Assembly (NCBI RefSeq): GCF_000212735.1
Contig: NC_015510.1
Coordinates: 1,178,001 to 1,242,000 of the forward strand
From: Haliscomenobacter hydrossis DSM 1100
Lineage (GTDB): Bacteria; Bacteroidota; Bacteroidia; Chitinophagales; Saprospiraceae
Reading direction: 5' to 3'
Length of the DNA stretch: 64,000 bases
In this document: positions 1-9,863 of the stretch, in pieces
Layout: each line of letters begins with the position of its first letter
Position numbering within the stretch: position 1 is the stretch's first letter
The notes under the pieces: model-generated
Database searches by the model: none
What the model was told of the DNA's origin: nothing
What the model saw: the letters and a program-made list of their open reading frames with translations, nothing else
Translations under genes and position numbers: made by a program

Positions 1-2
1 GT

Positions 3-1085
3 TCATTCGGCAGTGCCTTAATCGTCATCATCCTTACGGCCATTACGGCCAATTTGGGCATCATTCCCTCTTCAACCAATGCACCTCCGCTGTACGACGG
101 GATTTTCACGTATCTGGCGCCAGTTTCTATTTTTTATTTGCTGCTCACGGTCAATTTGCGCGGTTTGAAAAAAGCCGGAGCACCGATGGTATTGAATTTT
201 TTGTTGGGTACCCTAGGGACGATGTTGGGTACCTTGCTCGCCATGTATTTGATTGTTGGCCCCAAAAGTTTTGGAGAATCATTTTATGCCCTGGGAGGAA
301 TGTTCACCGGTACCTATATCGGAGGCAGCAGCAATTTTAATGCCCTGGCCTTGCACTACGAAGTCAACAAACAAGGCAATTTGTATGCAGCCGCCATTGC
401 AGCCGACAACATCATCACCGCCATTTGGATGGTCGTCACGCTCCTGCTGCCACCCATTTTGAACCGTTATTTTCCAAGAAAAAACCGCGAAAACCTTTCA
501 GCAAGTGATCAGCAACGGCTATCGGATGAAGCCGACGCGCACATCAATGACCGGGAGACCATGAACCCACAGGAATTGGGTATATTATTGGGTCTGGGTG
601 CGCTTTCACTGTACCTCTCCCAACTGGCCAGCAATATGTTTCCGGCCATCCCCAAGATCATTTTCCTCACCACCATTGCCCTGGTTTTGGCGCAATTTCC
701 CTATGTACAACGCTTACGGGGGGTACGCCTGATTGGCATGTTTTGCATTTACCTCTTCCTGGCGGTGATCGGCGCTTATTGTGATTTGGCGGCCTTGTTG
801 CACGACGGAAACCTGGCTATCGCCATGATGGGCTTTGTCACCATCCTGGTTTTGGTACATGGCGTGGTGGTCTTTGGCATTGGTGGGTTTTTCAAACAGG
901 ACTGGGACATTCTGTCCATTGCTTCACAAGCCAATGTGGGTGGATCAGCCTCGGCGCTGGCCTTGTCCAAAGGACTCAACCGCCCGGATTTACATTTGCC
1001 TGGCATTTTAGCGGGCGCATTGGGCAATGCCATCGGGACATATTGTGGCTTGCTGATTGCAGAGTATTTAAAAAACTGGGGATAA
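3..1085 (+). CDS. DUF819 family membrane protein, 5' end outside window
   Basis: The reading frame is open from the left edge, so the N-terminus is missing; the first internal start-like codon (TTG at 54) is not a real start. The visible 361 residues are a polytopic membrane protein. The stretch with GGMFTGTYIGGSSNFNA followed by an AAADN motif is the pattern I know from DUF819 (YjcL-like) proteins, a family of predicted inner-membrane transporters related to sodium/anion carriers with two inverted halves. The second half repeats the theme with QANVGGSASALALSKG. The substrate is unknown. It is followed by a DUF1761 gene with its own promoter, so the two are probably not strictly co-transcribed. 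Confidence 0.8.
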   Translation, partial: SFGSALIVIILTAITANLGIIPSSTNAPPLYDGIFTYLAPVSIFYLLLTVNLRGLKKAGAPMVLNFLLGTLGTMLGTLLAMYLIVGPKSFGESFYALGGMFTGTYIGGSSNFNALALHYEVNKQGNLYAAAIAADNIITAIWMVVTLLLPPILNRYFPRKNRENLSASDQQRLSDEADAHINDRETMNPQELGILLGLGALSLYLSQLASNMFPAIPKIIFLTTIALVLAQFPYVQRLRGVRLIGMFCIYLFLAVIGAYCDLAALLHDGNLAIAMMGFVTILVLVHGVVVFGIGGFFKQDWDILSIASQANVGGSASALALSKGLNRPDLHLPGILAGALGNAIGTYCGLLIAEYLKNWG

Positions 1086-1101
1086 AAAATTATCCGATCA
1101 T

Positions 1102-1131
1102 TTTGTTTTCAAAACTATTTATTTAAATTTG
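1102..1131 (+). promoter_or_regulatory. Bacteroidota-type promoter for the DUF1761 gene
   Basis: TTTG at 1102-1105, 18 nt, then TAAATTTG at 1124-1131, a perfect match to the Bacteroidota -7 consensus TAnnTTTG with a -33 TTTG. It overlaps the TTG at 1129, which argues that translation starts at the ATG at 1168. Confidence 0.6.
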
Positions 1132-1167
1132 AGCACAAACACCTTTTTTCAACCAAAAAACAAAAAA

Positions 1168-1668
1168 ATGGCTCTTAACTTTGTCGTCATTCTATTGACT
1201 GCCCTGGTTCCACTACTTACTGGGTTCATTTGGTTCAACCCCAAAGTTTTTGGAACGGCCTGGATGAAAGCGGCAGGTGTGACCCCCGAGTCGGGCAAAG
1301 GATCAAACATGGTGCTGGTTTTTGGGCTGACCTATCTGTTTGGCTTGATGCTTTCCGCGATCCTCTATTCGGTTGTTGTTCACCAAAACCATATTTACTC
1401 TATTCTACTCGATACGCCCGGATTTGGACAAGAAGGCTCGGAAGTCATGAACTACATCGAAGACTTCATGGGCAAATACGGCGACAATTACCGCACTTTT
1501 AAACACGGTGCCTTACATGGTACCATCGCAGGTGTGTTTTTGGTCATGCCCTGTATTGCCGTCAATGCCCTTTTTGAAATGAAAGGCTTCAAATACATTG
1601 CCATCAACAGTGGATTCTGGATTCTGAACCTGCTGATTATGGGGGGAATTATTTGTCAGTTTGGGTAA
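1168..1668 (+). CDS. DUF1761 family membrane protein
   Basis: A 166-residue protein with four hydrophobic segments. The start MALNFVVILLTALVPLLTGF followed by a FNPKVFG motif is typical of DUF1761, a small integral membrane family of unknown function that is common in Bacteroidota. I chose ATG 1168 over the upstream TTG at 1129 because the promoter box ends at 1131 and because family members begin at this residue. The region near residues 85-115 is soluble and acidic. It stands alone between a DUF819 gene and a word-built inverted repeat that probably ends the transcript. Confidence 0.8.
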   Translation: MALNFVVILLTALVPLLTGFIWFNPKVFGTAWMKAAGVTPESGKGSNMVLVFGLTYLFGLMLSAILYSVVVHQNHIYSILLDTPGFGQEGSEVMNYIEDFMGKYGDNYRTFKHGALHGTIAGVFLVMPCIAVNALFEMKGFKYIAINSGFWILNLLIMGGIICQFG

Positions 1669-1672
1669 AATC

Positions 1673-1770
1673 AAATGACGAAGTACGAATGACGATTGAC
1701 GAGTAATCGCCAGCTTATGGCTTTATTCGTCAATCGTCAATCGTCATTCGTACTTCGTACTTCGTCATTT
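1673..1770. repeat. Inverted repeat made of 7-bp words
   Basis: The left arm 1673-1702 reads as heptamers AAGTACG, AATGACG, ATTGACG. The right arm (about 1727-1770) is its reverse complement, but with AAGTACG and ATTGACG each present twice. The arms can form a long hairpin after the DUF1761 stop codon and may act as a transcript 3' end. Confidence 0.75.
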
Positions 1771-1820
1771 AATTTTATCTTGCCAATCGACATCATTTAC
1801 CAAACAATAACTCAAAACAC

Positions 1821-2105
1821 ATGATACCCAAGGAATTGTCTGAACTGAGTGTAGACGAACTCAAAACCAAAGAAAAAGGCCTTAAAGTAGTTGTTGGTAT
1901 ATACATCGGAGTCCTGACCTTTATGTCAGTTTGCGGTGCTTATTTGACCTTTCAACAAGGATTCAATGTCTTTACTGTTTTGCCGGTTGCTTTCCTGCCC
2001 ATTTTTATTGGCTTCCTCAGTAATTTGAAAAAAGTCAAAATGAGCTGGCGCAGAGAAGCACTTGATGCAAAAAGTAAGCACTTTTCTTTACCCGATAAAT
2101 TCTAA
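1821..2105 (+). CDS. Small two-helix membrane protein, function unknown
   Basis: A 94-residue protein with a charged N-terminus (about residues 1-23), two hydrophobic helices (about 24-46 and 51-70) joined by a short turn, and a basic C-terminal tail. This is the layout of many small Bacteroidota membrane proteins of unknown role. The sequence TATCTTGC near 1776 is a near match to the -7 promoter box. I do not recognise a family. Both termini are probably cytoplasmic, judging from the Lys/Arg-rich flanks. Confidence 0.6.
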   Translation: MIPKELSELSVDELKTKEKGLKVVVGIYIGVLTFMSVCGAYLTFQQGFNVFTVLPVAFLPIFIGFLSNLKKVKMSWRREALDAKSKHFSLPDKF

Positions 2106-2168
2106 ATGATTTACTCCAATAACTAATCATTTACCCCTATCTTCGCGGCTTAACCTTTACCGTAGACC

Positions 2169-5100
2169 ATGAATTTCAAGCCGCTCCTTTGTATTCTCTT
2201 GAGCGTCATCGCCTTGACCGCTTTCGCCCAAAAAACCAAAACCACAACCAAGGCAAATCCGCCGGCCATCGTTGCACCTGCAGCACCCAGCCCTGCCGCT
2301 TTACACACGGCCCAATTACAGGGGTTGAAGTACCGCTTTGTAGGCCCCAGTCGTGGAGGTAGATCCACTGCTGTGGATGGTGTGCGCCAGGAACCCAATA
2401 CCTTTTACATGGGTGCTACCGGAGGTGGGGTCTGGAAAACGACCGACGCCGGCCTGACCTGGAACAACATTTCCGACCAGGACATCAAAACTGCTTCCGT
2501 AGGCGCCATTGCGGTTGCCCCTTCCGACCCTAATGTGGTGTACGTAGGCATGGGTTCAGCCGATCCCCGTGGCAACGTCATCCCGGGTGATGGCCTATAC
2601 CGCAGCACCGATGCCGGAATACATTGGAAGCCGATCGGTTTGGAAAAGGCCGGACAGGTTGGTAAAATCGTCGTTCATCCACAAAACCCCGACTGGCTCA
2701 CCGTAGCCGTTTTGGGCAACGTCTTTGGCCCCAGCGAGCAACGCGGCATTTACCGCAGCAAGGACGGGGGAAAAACCTGGGAAAAAATCCTCTACGTCAG
2801 CAATAAAACCGGAGCCATCGAACTGGTGGCGGACCCTGGCAATCCACGCATCTTATATGCCGGGTTTTGGACCGCCGAACGCAAATCATGGACCTTCATC
2901 GACGGCAGCGCCGAAGGGGGCATCTGGAAAAGCCTCGATGGCGGCGACACCTGGGAAAAACTCGGCGGAGGACTCCCCACTGGCGTCGTAGGCCGGGTAG
3001 GCATCGCCGTTTCTCCTGCCAAAACCTCCCGCGTTTGGGTACAAATTGAAGCACTCGAAGAAAGCAAGGGCGGATTGTATCGTTCCGATGACGGGGGCAA
3101 AACCTTCACCCGGGTTTGCCGCGACCACAGCATCCGCCAACGCGCCTGGTACTACTCACGCATTTATGCCGACCCCAAAGACGAAAACACGGTCTACAAC
3201 CTCAACGTCAGCTTCATGAAGTCCATCGATGGGGGCAAAACCTTCACCCGCATCAGTGTGCCCCACGGCGATACCCACGTACTCTGGATCAATCCTGACA
3301 ATCCCAATCTCATGGTGCAGGGCAACGACGGCGGGGCTTGTATCACCCTCAACGGAGGCCGTACCTGGAGCAGCCAGCTCAATCAACCCACCACCGAGTT
3401 CTACCGCCTAACGCTGGACAACCAGTTTCCCTACCGCCTCTACAGCGCCCAACAAGACAACTCAACCATCTCCATCCCCAGCCGTTTTGACCCGGCCTTA
3501 ACTCCGCAGGAACAGTGGCGTGAAGTGGGCGGTGGCGAAAGTGGCCACATTGCCGTTGACCCTCGCAATCCGAACATCGTTTATGCGGGCAACTACATCG
3601 GCCAAATCACCAAAACGGATCTGAGCCGTGGCCACCGCCGCGACGTGGTTGCCTACCCCCAGATGCACGACGGCACTGCCCCCCGCGACATCCGTTACCG
3701 TTTCCAGTGGAACGCCCCCATTCGCGTATCGCCGCACAATCCGGACGTGGTGTACCACTGCTCGCAGTACGTACACCGCTCTCCCGATGCCGGACGTACC
3801 TGGGAAGTGATCAGTCCCGACCTGACCACCAACAACGACAAATACCACGACATCCCCGGTGGGCCCATCCAGCACGACCATACCGGAGTGGAACTGTATA
3901 CCACCATTTTTGCCTTCGAAGAATCGCCCCAAACGGCGGGTGAGCTCTGGACGGGCTCAGACGATGGACGTGTGCACCTTTCTCGTGACAATGGCAAAAC
4001 CTGGCAAAACATCACCCCCAGCAACATTCCGGCAGACGGCACGGTCAACATGATCGACCTCTCCACGCACGCACCTGGGCGCGCCCTCATCGCCGTGCAC
4101 AAGTACCGCGAGAACGATTTTAAACCCTACATTTTCCTGACCAACAATTACGGCCAAAGCTGGACTTTGTTGACCGATGGCAAAAACGGCATTCCCGCCG
4201 ACCATTACGTAAAGGTGGTGCGGGAAGACCCCTCCCGCAAGGGCCTCTTGTACGCCGGTACCGAGTACGGCGTATGGGTGTCTTTTGACGAGGGCAAAAA
4301 CTGGCAGCCTTTCCAGTTCAATTTGCCCCCCGTATCCATCGCCGATATGGCCGTCAAAGAAAAAGACCTGGTGTTGGCAACACATGGCCGTGGGTTCTGG
4401 ATTTTGGACGATGTTTCGCCTTTGCACAGCATTCCGACCACCGTACAGGCTGAAGTCACCCTGTTTAAACCCCGCGATGCCTACCGCAACCAGTTCAGTG
4501 GATTTAGAGGCGCCGGAGCGCCGGATCGGGCACCCAATGGGGCGGTTTTTCATTATTTTATCAAAAACAAAATCGCCGATACCGCTGCGGTAAAATTGTC
4601 GATCATTGACCCACAAGGGAAAGTGCGCAAGGTTTATTCATCCAACCCTAAAGACGGACAGGAAGTACTGCGAACCCAGGTTGGCCTCAACCGCCTGGAA
4701 TGGGATGTGACGTATGAAGGGCCAGAAGCACTAAGCGGCGCACAATTCTCGTTGGCAGATATGGGTGCCGTAAAAGCCATGCCCGGTCAGCACAAGCTCA
4801 TTCTCGAATACCGGGGCAACAAACAGGAGCAACCCTTGTTGGTCAAAAAAGACCCGCGCTGGACGCAAACCGACGCCGACCTTCAGGCCCAATACGATTT
4901 GACCATGCAGGTGAAAGAACTTTTCAATACCTGCCATGCCACGATAGCGGACATCCGTTCCTGGCGCAGCCAAATCAAGGACGTGATGGAACGCAGCGAC
5001 AAGTACAAAAGCAATGTCGCCAAAGCCATCAAAACTGCTGGTGATCCACTGGTAAAAACCTTGACTGAATGGGAAGAAAAACTGATCCAAACCAAAAGTG

Positions 5101-5345
5101 AAGTAGGCCAGGACCCCATCAACTACCCTTCCCAAATTGACGACCAAATGGCCTATTTGTACTCGATTGTCAACAACCAGGACGATCGCCCCAACGCAGG
5201 CTGCTACGAACGACTTGAAGATTTGAAAAAAGCTTTTGTGCCCATGCAAAACCAGTTGAAAGCATTTAAATCGACCGAAATCGCGACATTCAACAAGGTG
5301 TTACAGCAACAAGGCCTGCAATTGATCATGATTAAAGAAAGATAA
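2169..5345 (+). CDS. Secreted VPS10/sortilin-like BNR-propeller protein
   Basis: The 1058-residue product starts with a signal peptide (cleavage after about residue 20, TAFA-Q). It carries at least ten Asp-box motifs of the S-x-D-x-G-x-T-W type, for example SKDGGKTWEK near 197, SLDGGDTWEK near 256, SIDGGKTFTR near 353 and SRDNGKTWQN near 607. These mark a ten-bladed sortilin-like or double sialidase-like propeller. Such proteins are usually annotated as glycosyl hydrolases or VPS10-domain proteins, but no glycosidase catalytic residues can be assigned, so binding or scaffolding outside the cell is as likely. The C-terminal 250 residues form a separate beta and helical region. The helicase gene follows after 6 bp. 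No T9SS C-terminal sorting domain is evident. Confidence 0.85.
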   Translation: MNFKPLLCILLSVIALTAFAQKTKTTTKANPPAIVAPAAPSPAALHTAQLQGLKYRFVGPSRGGRSTAVDGVRQEPNTFYMGATGGGVWKTTDAGLTWNNISDQDIKTASVGAIAVAPSDPNVVYVGMGSADPRGNVIPGDGLYRSTDAGIHWKPIGLEKAGQVGKIVVHPQNPDWLTVAVLGNVFGPSEQRGIYRSKDGGKTWEKILYVSNKTGAIELVADPGNPRILYAGFWTAERKSWTFIDGSAEGGIWKSLDGGDTWEKLGGGLPTGVVGRVGIAVSPAKTSRVWVQIEALEESKGGLYRSDDGGKTFTRVCRDHSIRQRAWYYSRIYADPKDENTVYNLNVSFMKSIDGGKTFTRISVPHGDTHVLWINPDNPNLMVQGNDGGACITLNGGRTWSSQLNQPTTEFYRLTLDNQFPYRLYSAQQDNSTISIPSRFDPALTPQEQWREVGGGESGHIAVDPRNPNIVYAGNYIGQITKTDLSRGHRRDVVAYPQMHDGTAPRDIRYRFQWNAPIRVSPHNPDVVYHCSQYVHRSPDAGRTWEVISPDLTTNNDKYHDIPGGPIQHDHTGVELYTTIFAFEESPQTAGELWTGSDDGRVHLSRDNGKTWQNITPSNIPADGTVNMIDLSTHAPGRALIAVHKYRENDFKPYIFLTNNYGQSWTLLTDGKNGIPADHYVKVVREDPSRKGLLYAGTEYGVWVSFDEGKNWQPFQFNLPPVSIADMAVKEKDLVLATHGRGFWILDDVSPLHSIPTTVQAEVTLFKPRDAYRNQFSGFRGAGAPDRAPNGAVFHYFIKNKIADTAAVKLSIIDPQGKVRKVYSSNPKDGQEVLRTQVGLNRLEWDVTYEGPEALSGAQFSLADMGAVKAMPGQHKLILEYRGNKQEQPLLVKKDPRWTQTDADLQAQYDLTMQVKELFNTCHATIADIRSWRSQIKDVMERSDKYKSNVAKAIKTAGDPLVKTLTEWEEKLIQTKSEVGQDPINYPSQIDDQMAYLYSIVNNQDDRPNAGCYERLEDLKKAFVPMQNQLKAFKSTEIATFNKVLQQQGLQLIMIKER

Positions 5346-5351
5346 GCACTT

Positions 5352-8300
5352 ATGTCTTTTCCAATTAAGGAATTAGAACGATACATCCACCCCACCATTT
5401 TGGAACGGGGAAAAATGTTGTTTTTAGAAGATGCAGTGCAAGAACTAGCCCCTGCAAGCCCCAATCAATGGCAGGCCCTGGTGCGTGGCGACAGCGACAA
5501 GTACCGGGTAGAAATACACATGGAAGACGACAAGGTTGCCGAACATGATTGTACTTGCCCCTACTATGCAGGCCCCATTTGTAAACACCGGGTGGCGGTA
5601 CTGATGGAACTGCGCGAAAAATGGGACAAAGACCCGGTTTTTATTCATGCTCTCACGGTAAAAAGAACCCCAGAACAACTTTACCAGGAGTTTCGGGCGC
5701 TTTCGCCCGACAACAAACTCGTGTTGCGCATCCTGGCGGTCGCCTATGAAGGGGTCAACATCAACAAGTTTACCTACATCATCACCGATGCCCGCTTTAA
5801 GGTGGAATTCAGCCAAGCCACCCTGCGCAACAACCTGAACAAGCTGGTTCAAACGGGTTTTTTGACGCGTGAAAAAGCGGACCGCTACCTCATTGACCCC
5901 GATTTCGCCGATTACCTGCTCGACCAGGAATTCCAAACTGAAAAAGACATCCTCAAGGCCATTCCTTCGGTGAAACGTTTTTCGGATTCGGAGTGGTGGC
6001 TGACCAATTCGCCCGACAAAGCCCGACGCGCCTTCCGCAATGCCCGTTTGGCCTATTACCAGGACGATTTGGCTACTTTTACCAAAGAAATCCAAACCGC
6101 GGACACCCATTCACCCAAATCCGGAGAACCGGTTTGGCGCGCTTTTTTACCCAATGATTTTGATCAAAAAAAGCTGGAAAAAGCCCCCATCAGTATTCGG
6201 TATCAGTTGTTGATCAGCCATTTGTCGCAGATGCTTTTACACCTAAAGCCTCTGGATGGGTATTTTTATTTTTTACTCGAAAAAGATCATTTACCCAGCA
6301 ATACCGAAACGCGCAATACCATCCTCCGACTAATGGCACAATTGGCCATTTTCCAGGGTGATTGGAATTTGGTCACCAAGTTGTCCAAATACTTTGACGA
6401 ACTCAATCAATTGAGTTTTGCCGCCCAACTTCAGTTTAGCAAAGGAAAATACCGTGAAGCAAGTGTAGGTTTTGAGTTGGCGCAAAAAGCCTACCGCAAA
6501 CAGAGCCGCAACAACAAGTCTTTGCTTCCCGGCCTCAACGGCATTTTTTACCTGCTGGCCCGGTGCAAAGACCTGGACATGGGGGCCTCTGCGCCGCTGC
6601 AAGACGAACTGCGCCGCCAAATCAAACTCGGGGGCAATTACCTCGACGTTTTTACGTACCTCGATGCAGTCATCAGCATGTATACCGGTGGCTTGAGTCA
6701 GGCCAAAGCCCTGATTGCCATACGCTCCTGGCACAGCATTGGCCAATTTTTTCAAACCCTCGCCACCTACTGGGTCGACGAAACGACGATCGATGTGTTG
6801 GCGACCGCCGCACTGGCTGAGCACCTGCAAATCAAGGGTTACCGCTGGTTGGCCTGGCAGTTGTGGGCCATTTTAGCCCAAATCGATCCGCACAAGCCAG
6901 CCTGGGCACAAGCCATGCAAGCCCTGGAGCAGGACGGCGACGATTGGGTGCCACTGATTAAAGTTTTCCCCAAAGTAGAAGTGTGGGAAAGCGCCCTCAA
7001 CGCACTGCTCAACCTGAGCAGCAAGGTCAAACCCTCCACCGAAGAAGGGGCTACCCGGTTGGTATGGCTGGTTGATTTTGAAAACCTGGAAGCAGTAGCC
7101 AAAGAACAAACTTTTGGCAAAAAAGGCTGGACCTCCGGGCGCAACATCTCGATCAATCGCCTGGTCAACCGCGAAGTCAAAGCCATGACCGAACAGGATT
7201 CCACTGCGGTAAAAAAAGGGGTGATTCGTGCCGGATACGACCAATATGAACTGAATGCCGAAGCGGTGTTCCCCAGCCTGGTGGGCCATCCCTACTTGTT
7301 TTTGATGAAATCGCCAGAAATCGCGGTGCAGTTGTTACAGGAAAAACCCATCCTGCAAACCCGTGAAGTGGAAGGTGGCTACGAGATTTTCTTTTCCCGC
7401 GAAATCAACGAAGTGGGTTACGAAATCGTCAAGGAATCGCCCACGCGGTACAAACTGATTCAATACACCGAAGAGCATTATAAAGTAGCCAAGGCCCTGC
7501 AAAAACAACGCCTGTTTGTGCCCCTGGAAGCGCAGAGCCGCCTCAAGGAAGCCCTGGCGGGTTTGATGAGTCTGGTCGACGTAGAATCCACCGCCGTAAG
7601 TGTGGACGCCGACGCCCGTGAAGTGGAAGCCGATGCCCGGCCCTGCGTGCACCTTCTGCCCGTTGGTGATGGTTTCCACGTGGAATTGTACATCAAACCC
7701 TTTACCGATAATCCGCCCTACCTCCAGGCTGGCGAAGGCGAAAGCAGCATTGCCGCCAAAATCGACGACGAATGGGTGCGCACCCAACGCGACCTGGAAG
7801 TGGAAATAACCAATAAAGAAAAACTGCTGGAGTCCGTAGCCGTGCTGCGCGAGTACATCCCTCACAACAACATTTGGGAGCTGGAAGACGCCGACATCTG
7901 CCTCGAATTGCTGCTGCAATTGCAACCCTTTATTGATCAGCAAGAGATCATTCTGGAATGGCCGAAAGGGGAAAAATTCCGCATCACCCGCGTGGCCGGG
8001 CTCAGCCAGTTCAGCATGAATATCAACAGTCGGCAGGATTGGTTTGAAGTAAAAGGAGAACTGCGGGTGGATGAAAACATGGTGTTGAACATGCGCCAGT
8101 TGATCGAACTCTCGCAGCAAAAGCGCAATGGTTTTGTCGAAATTGGTCCCGGCCAGTTTTTAGCGTTGACCGAAGAGTTTCGCCGTCGCTTGCAAGAGAT
8201 CAACGCCCTGATGGCCCCCAATAAGGATGGCACGTACCAACTGCATCCACTGGCCGCACCAGCGATGGAAAGTTTCACCTCCTTGCTGGATCAGGTAGAA

Positions 8301-9770
8301 GCCGACAAACGCTTCAAAGAGTCGATCGAGCGCATGAAGCAGGCCTTTACGCGCCACTATATCCCCCCCACTGCATTCAAAGCGACCCTGCGCGAATACC
8401 AGACCGAGGGTTTTGAGTGGCTCTGCCGCCTGGCCGATTGGGGTGTAGGCGCTTGTTTGGCCGACGACATGGGTTTGGGTAAAACCGTACAAGCTCTGGC
8501 GCTGCTGCAATTGCGGGCAGAGCAAGGTCCTGCGTTGGTGGTTGCCCCCGCTTCGGTATGCCGCAACTGGGTGGCGGAAATTGGCAAATTCACCCCCGAA
8601 CTCACCCCGGTGCTGTTTGGAGAAGGCGACCGCGAAGCGGAAATTGACAAAGCCAAACCCGGCCAAATCCTAATCACGACTTACGACTTGTTGACCCGTG
8701 AGGCGGAGAGTTTTACCAAAAAAATCTTCTCCACCATCATCCTCGACGAAGCGCAGGCGATCAAAAACCGGGCCACCAAACGCTCCGAAACGGCCATGCG
8801 CCTGCAAGGAGACTTCAAGTTGATCACCACGGGTACCCCCCTGGAAAACCACCTGGGTGAGTTGTGGAACCTTTTCCAGTTCATCAACCCTGGCCTGTTG
8901 GGCTCAATGGAAAGCTTCAACGAACGGTTTGCGGTGCCCATCGAACGCTTTGGCGACGACAGCCGCCGCGATCAATTGCGCCGCCTGATTCAGCCCTTCA
9001 TCCTGCGTCGCCGCAAGGACGAGGTGTTGAAAGAATTGCCGGAAAAAACCGAAATCACCCTCACCGTTGAACTGAGCGGCGAGGAAAAAGCCTTTTACGA
9101 AGCCCTGCGCCGCAAAGCCCTCGAAGACCTCGAACAATCGATGGAGGGCGGCATGCAAGGTGGCCAAAAACACCTGCGCATCCTGGCCGAAATCATGCGT
9201 TTGCGCCGCGCGGCTTGCCACCCCGGCATGGTGGATCGGCAATTCATCAAAGACCAGAGCGCCAAGTTGCGCCTGTTTGGTGAAGTGGTAGAAGAATTGC
9301 TGGAAAATGGCCACAAAGCGCTGGTTTTTAGTCAGTTTGTGGATCATCTCAGCATCCTGGAAAACTACCTCAAAAGCAAAAACATCAACTATCAATACCT
9401 CGATGGGCAGACGCCACTACCCACGCGCCAAAAACGCATCGAAGCTTTTCAGGCGGGTGATGGTGACCTCTTTCTGATCAGCCTCAAGGCGGGTGGCGTA
9501 GGACTCAACCTCACTGCCGCCGACTACGTGATCCACATGGATCCCTGGTGGAACCCCGCCGTGGAAGACCAGGCCACCGACCGCGCCCACCGCATTGGGC
9601 AGGAAAAACCGGTGACGGTGTACCGCCTGGTGGCCGAGGATACGATTGAGGAGAAAATCCTGAAATTGCACAGCACCAAGCGCGATCTGGCGGATTCGCT
9701 GCTGAGCGGCTCGGATGTGAGCGCAAGGTTGTCGGCAGATGATTTGTTGAATTTGTTGCGGGATCGGTAG
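5352..9770 (+). CDS. SWIM zinc-finger SNF2-family DEAD/DEAH helicase
   Basis: A 1472-residue protein. A SWIM zinc finger lies near the N-terminus (C67-x-C69, then C77-x-H79). A long helical middle region has no clear motif. The C-terminal 440 residues are a SNF2 ATPase: Walker A DDMGLGKT near 1038, DEAQ box near 1132, and helicase-C motifs GGVGLNL and RAHRIGQ near 1380-1415. This is the bacterial RapA/HepA-like SWIM-SNF2 architecture, which acts on DNA- or RNA-polymerase-bound complexes; the precise target is unknown. The gene starts 6 bp after the propeller gene, but nothing links their functions. It is convergent with the S41 protease gene. Confidence 0.92.
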   Translation: MSFPIKELERYIHPTILERGKMLFLEDAVQELAPASPNQWQALVRGDSDKYRVEIHMEDDKVAEHDCTCPYYAGPICKHRVAVLMELREKWDKDPVFIHALTVKRTPEQLYQEFRALSPDNKLVLRILAVAYEGVNINKFTYIITDARFKVEFSQATLRNNLNKLVQTGFLTREKADRYLIDPDFADYLLDQEFQTEKDILKAIPSVKRFSDSEWWLTNSPDKARRAFRNARLAYYQDDLATFTKEIQTADTHSPKSGEPVWRAFLPNDFDQKKLEKAPISIRYQLLISHLSQMLLHLKPLDGYFYFLLEKDHLPSNTETRNTILRLMAQLAIFQGDWNLVTKLSKYFDELNQLSFAAQLQFSKGKYREASVGFELAQKAYRKQSRNNKSLLPGLNGIFYLLARCKDLDMGASAPLQDELRRQIKLGGNYLDVFTYLDAVISMYTGGLSQAKALIAIRSWHSIGQFFQTLATYWVDETTIDVLATAALAEHLQIKGYRWLAWQLWAILAQIDPHKPAWAQAMQALEQDGDDWVPLIKVFPKVEVWESALNALLNLSSKVKPSTEEGATRLVWLVDFENLEAVAKEQTFGKKGWTSGRNISINRLVNREVKAMTEQDSTAVKKGVIRAGYDQYELNAEAVFPSLVGHPYLFLMKSPEIAVQLLQEKPILQTREVEGGYEIFFSREINEVGYEIVKESPTRYKLIQYTEEHYKVAKALQKQRLFVPLEAQSRLKEALAGLMSLVDVESTAVSVDADAREVEADARPCVHLLPVGDGFHVELYIKPFTDNPPYLQAGEGESSIAAKIDDEWVRTQRDLEVEITNKEKLLESVAVLREYIPHNNIWELEDADICLELLLQLQPFIDQQEIILEWPKGEKFRITRVAGLSQFSMNINSRQDWFEVKGELRVDENMVLNMRQLIELSQQKRNGFVEIGPGQFLALTEEFRRRLQEINALMAPNKDGTYQLHPLAAPAMESFTSLLDQVEADKRFKESIERMKQAFTRHYIPPTAFKATLREYQTEGFEWLCRLADWGVGACLADDMGLGKTVQALALLQLRAEQGPALVVAPASVCRNWVAEIGKFTPELTPVLFGEGDREAEIDKAKPGQILITTYDLLTREAESFTKKIFSTIILDEAQAIKNRATKRSETAMRLQGDFKLITTGTPLENHLGELWNLFQFINPGLLGSMESFNERFAVPIERFGDDSRRDQLRRLIQPFILRRRKDEVLKELPEKTEITLTVELSGEEKAFYEALRRKALEDLEQSMEGGMQGGQKHLRILAEIMRLRRAACHPGMVDRQFIKDQSAKLRLFGEVVEELLENGHKALVFSQFVDHLSILENYLKSKNINYQYLDGQTPLPTRQKRIEAFQAGDGDLFLISLKAGGVGLNLTAADYVIHMDPWWNPAVEDQATDRAHRIGQEKPVTVYRLVAEDTIEEKILKLHSTKRDLADSLLSGSDVSARLSADDLLNLLRDR

Positions 9771-9863
9771 GGGGTATTCACCAGTAAACTTGTGGTGTCT
9801 CTACTTCGTTCTTCTTGCCTCCTTTAGGGACGAAAATTAAATAAAGTTACATGCTGACTGGAC

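Noticed and set aside
2405-5249. Many minus-strand frames inside the VPS10-like gene
   Set aside because: They mirror the regular Asp-box repeats and have no independent start or promoter signals.
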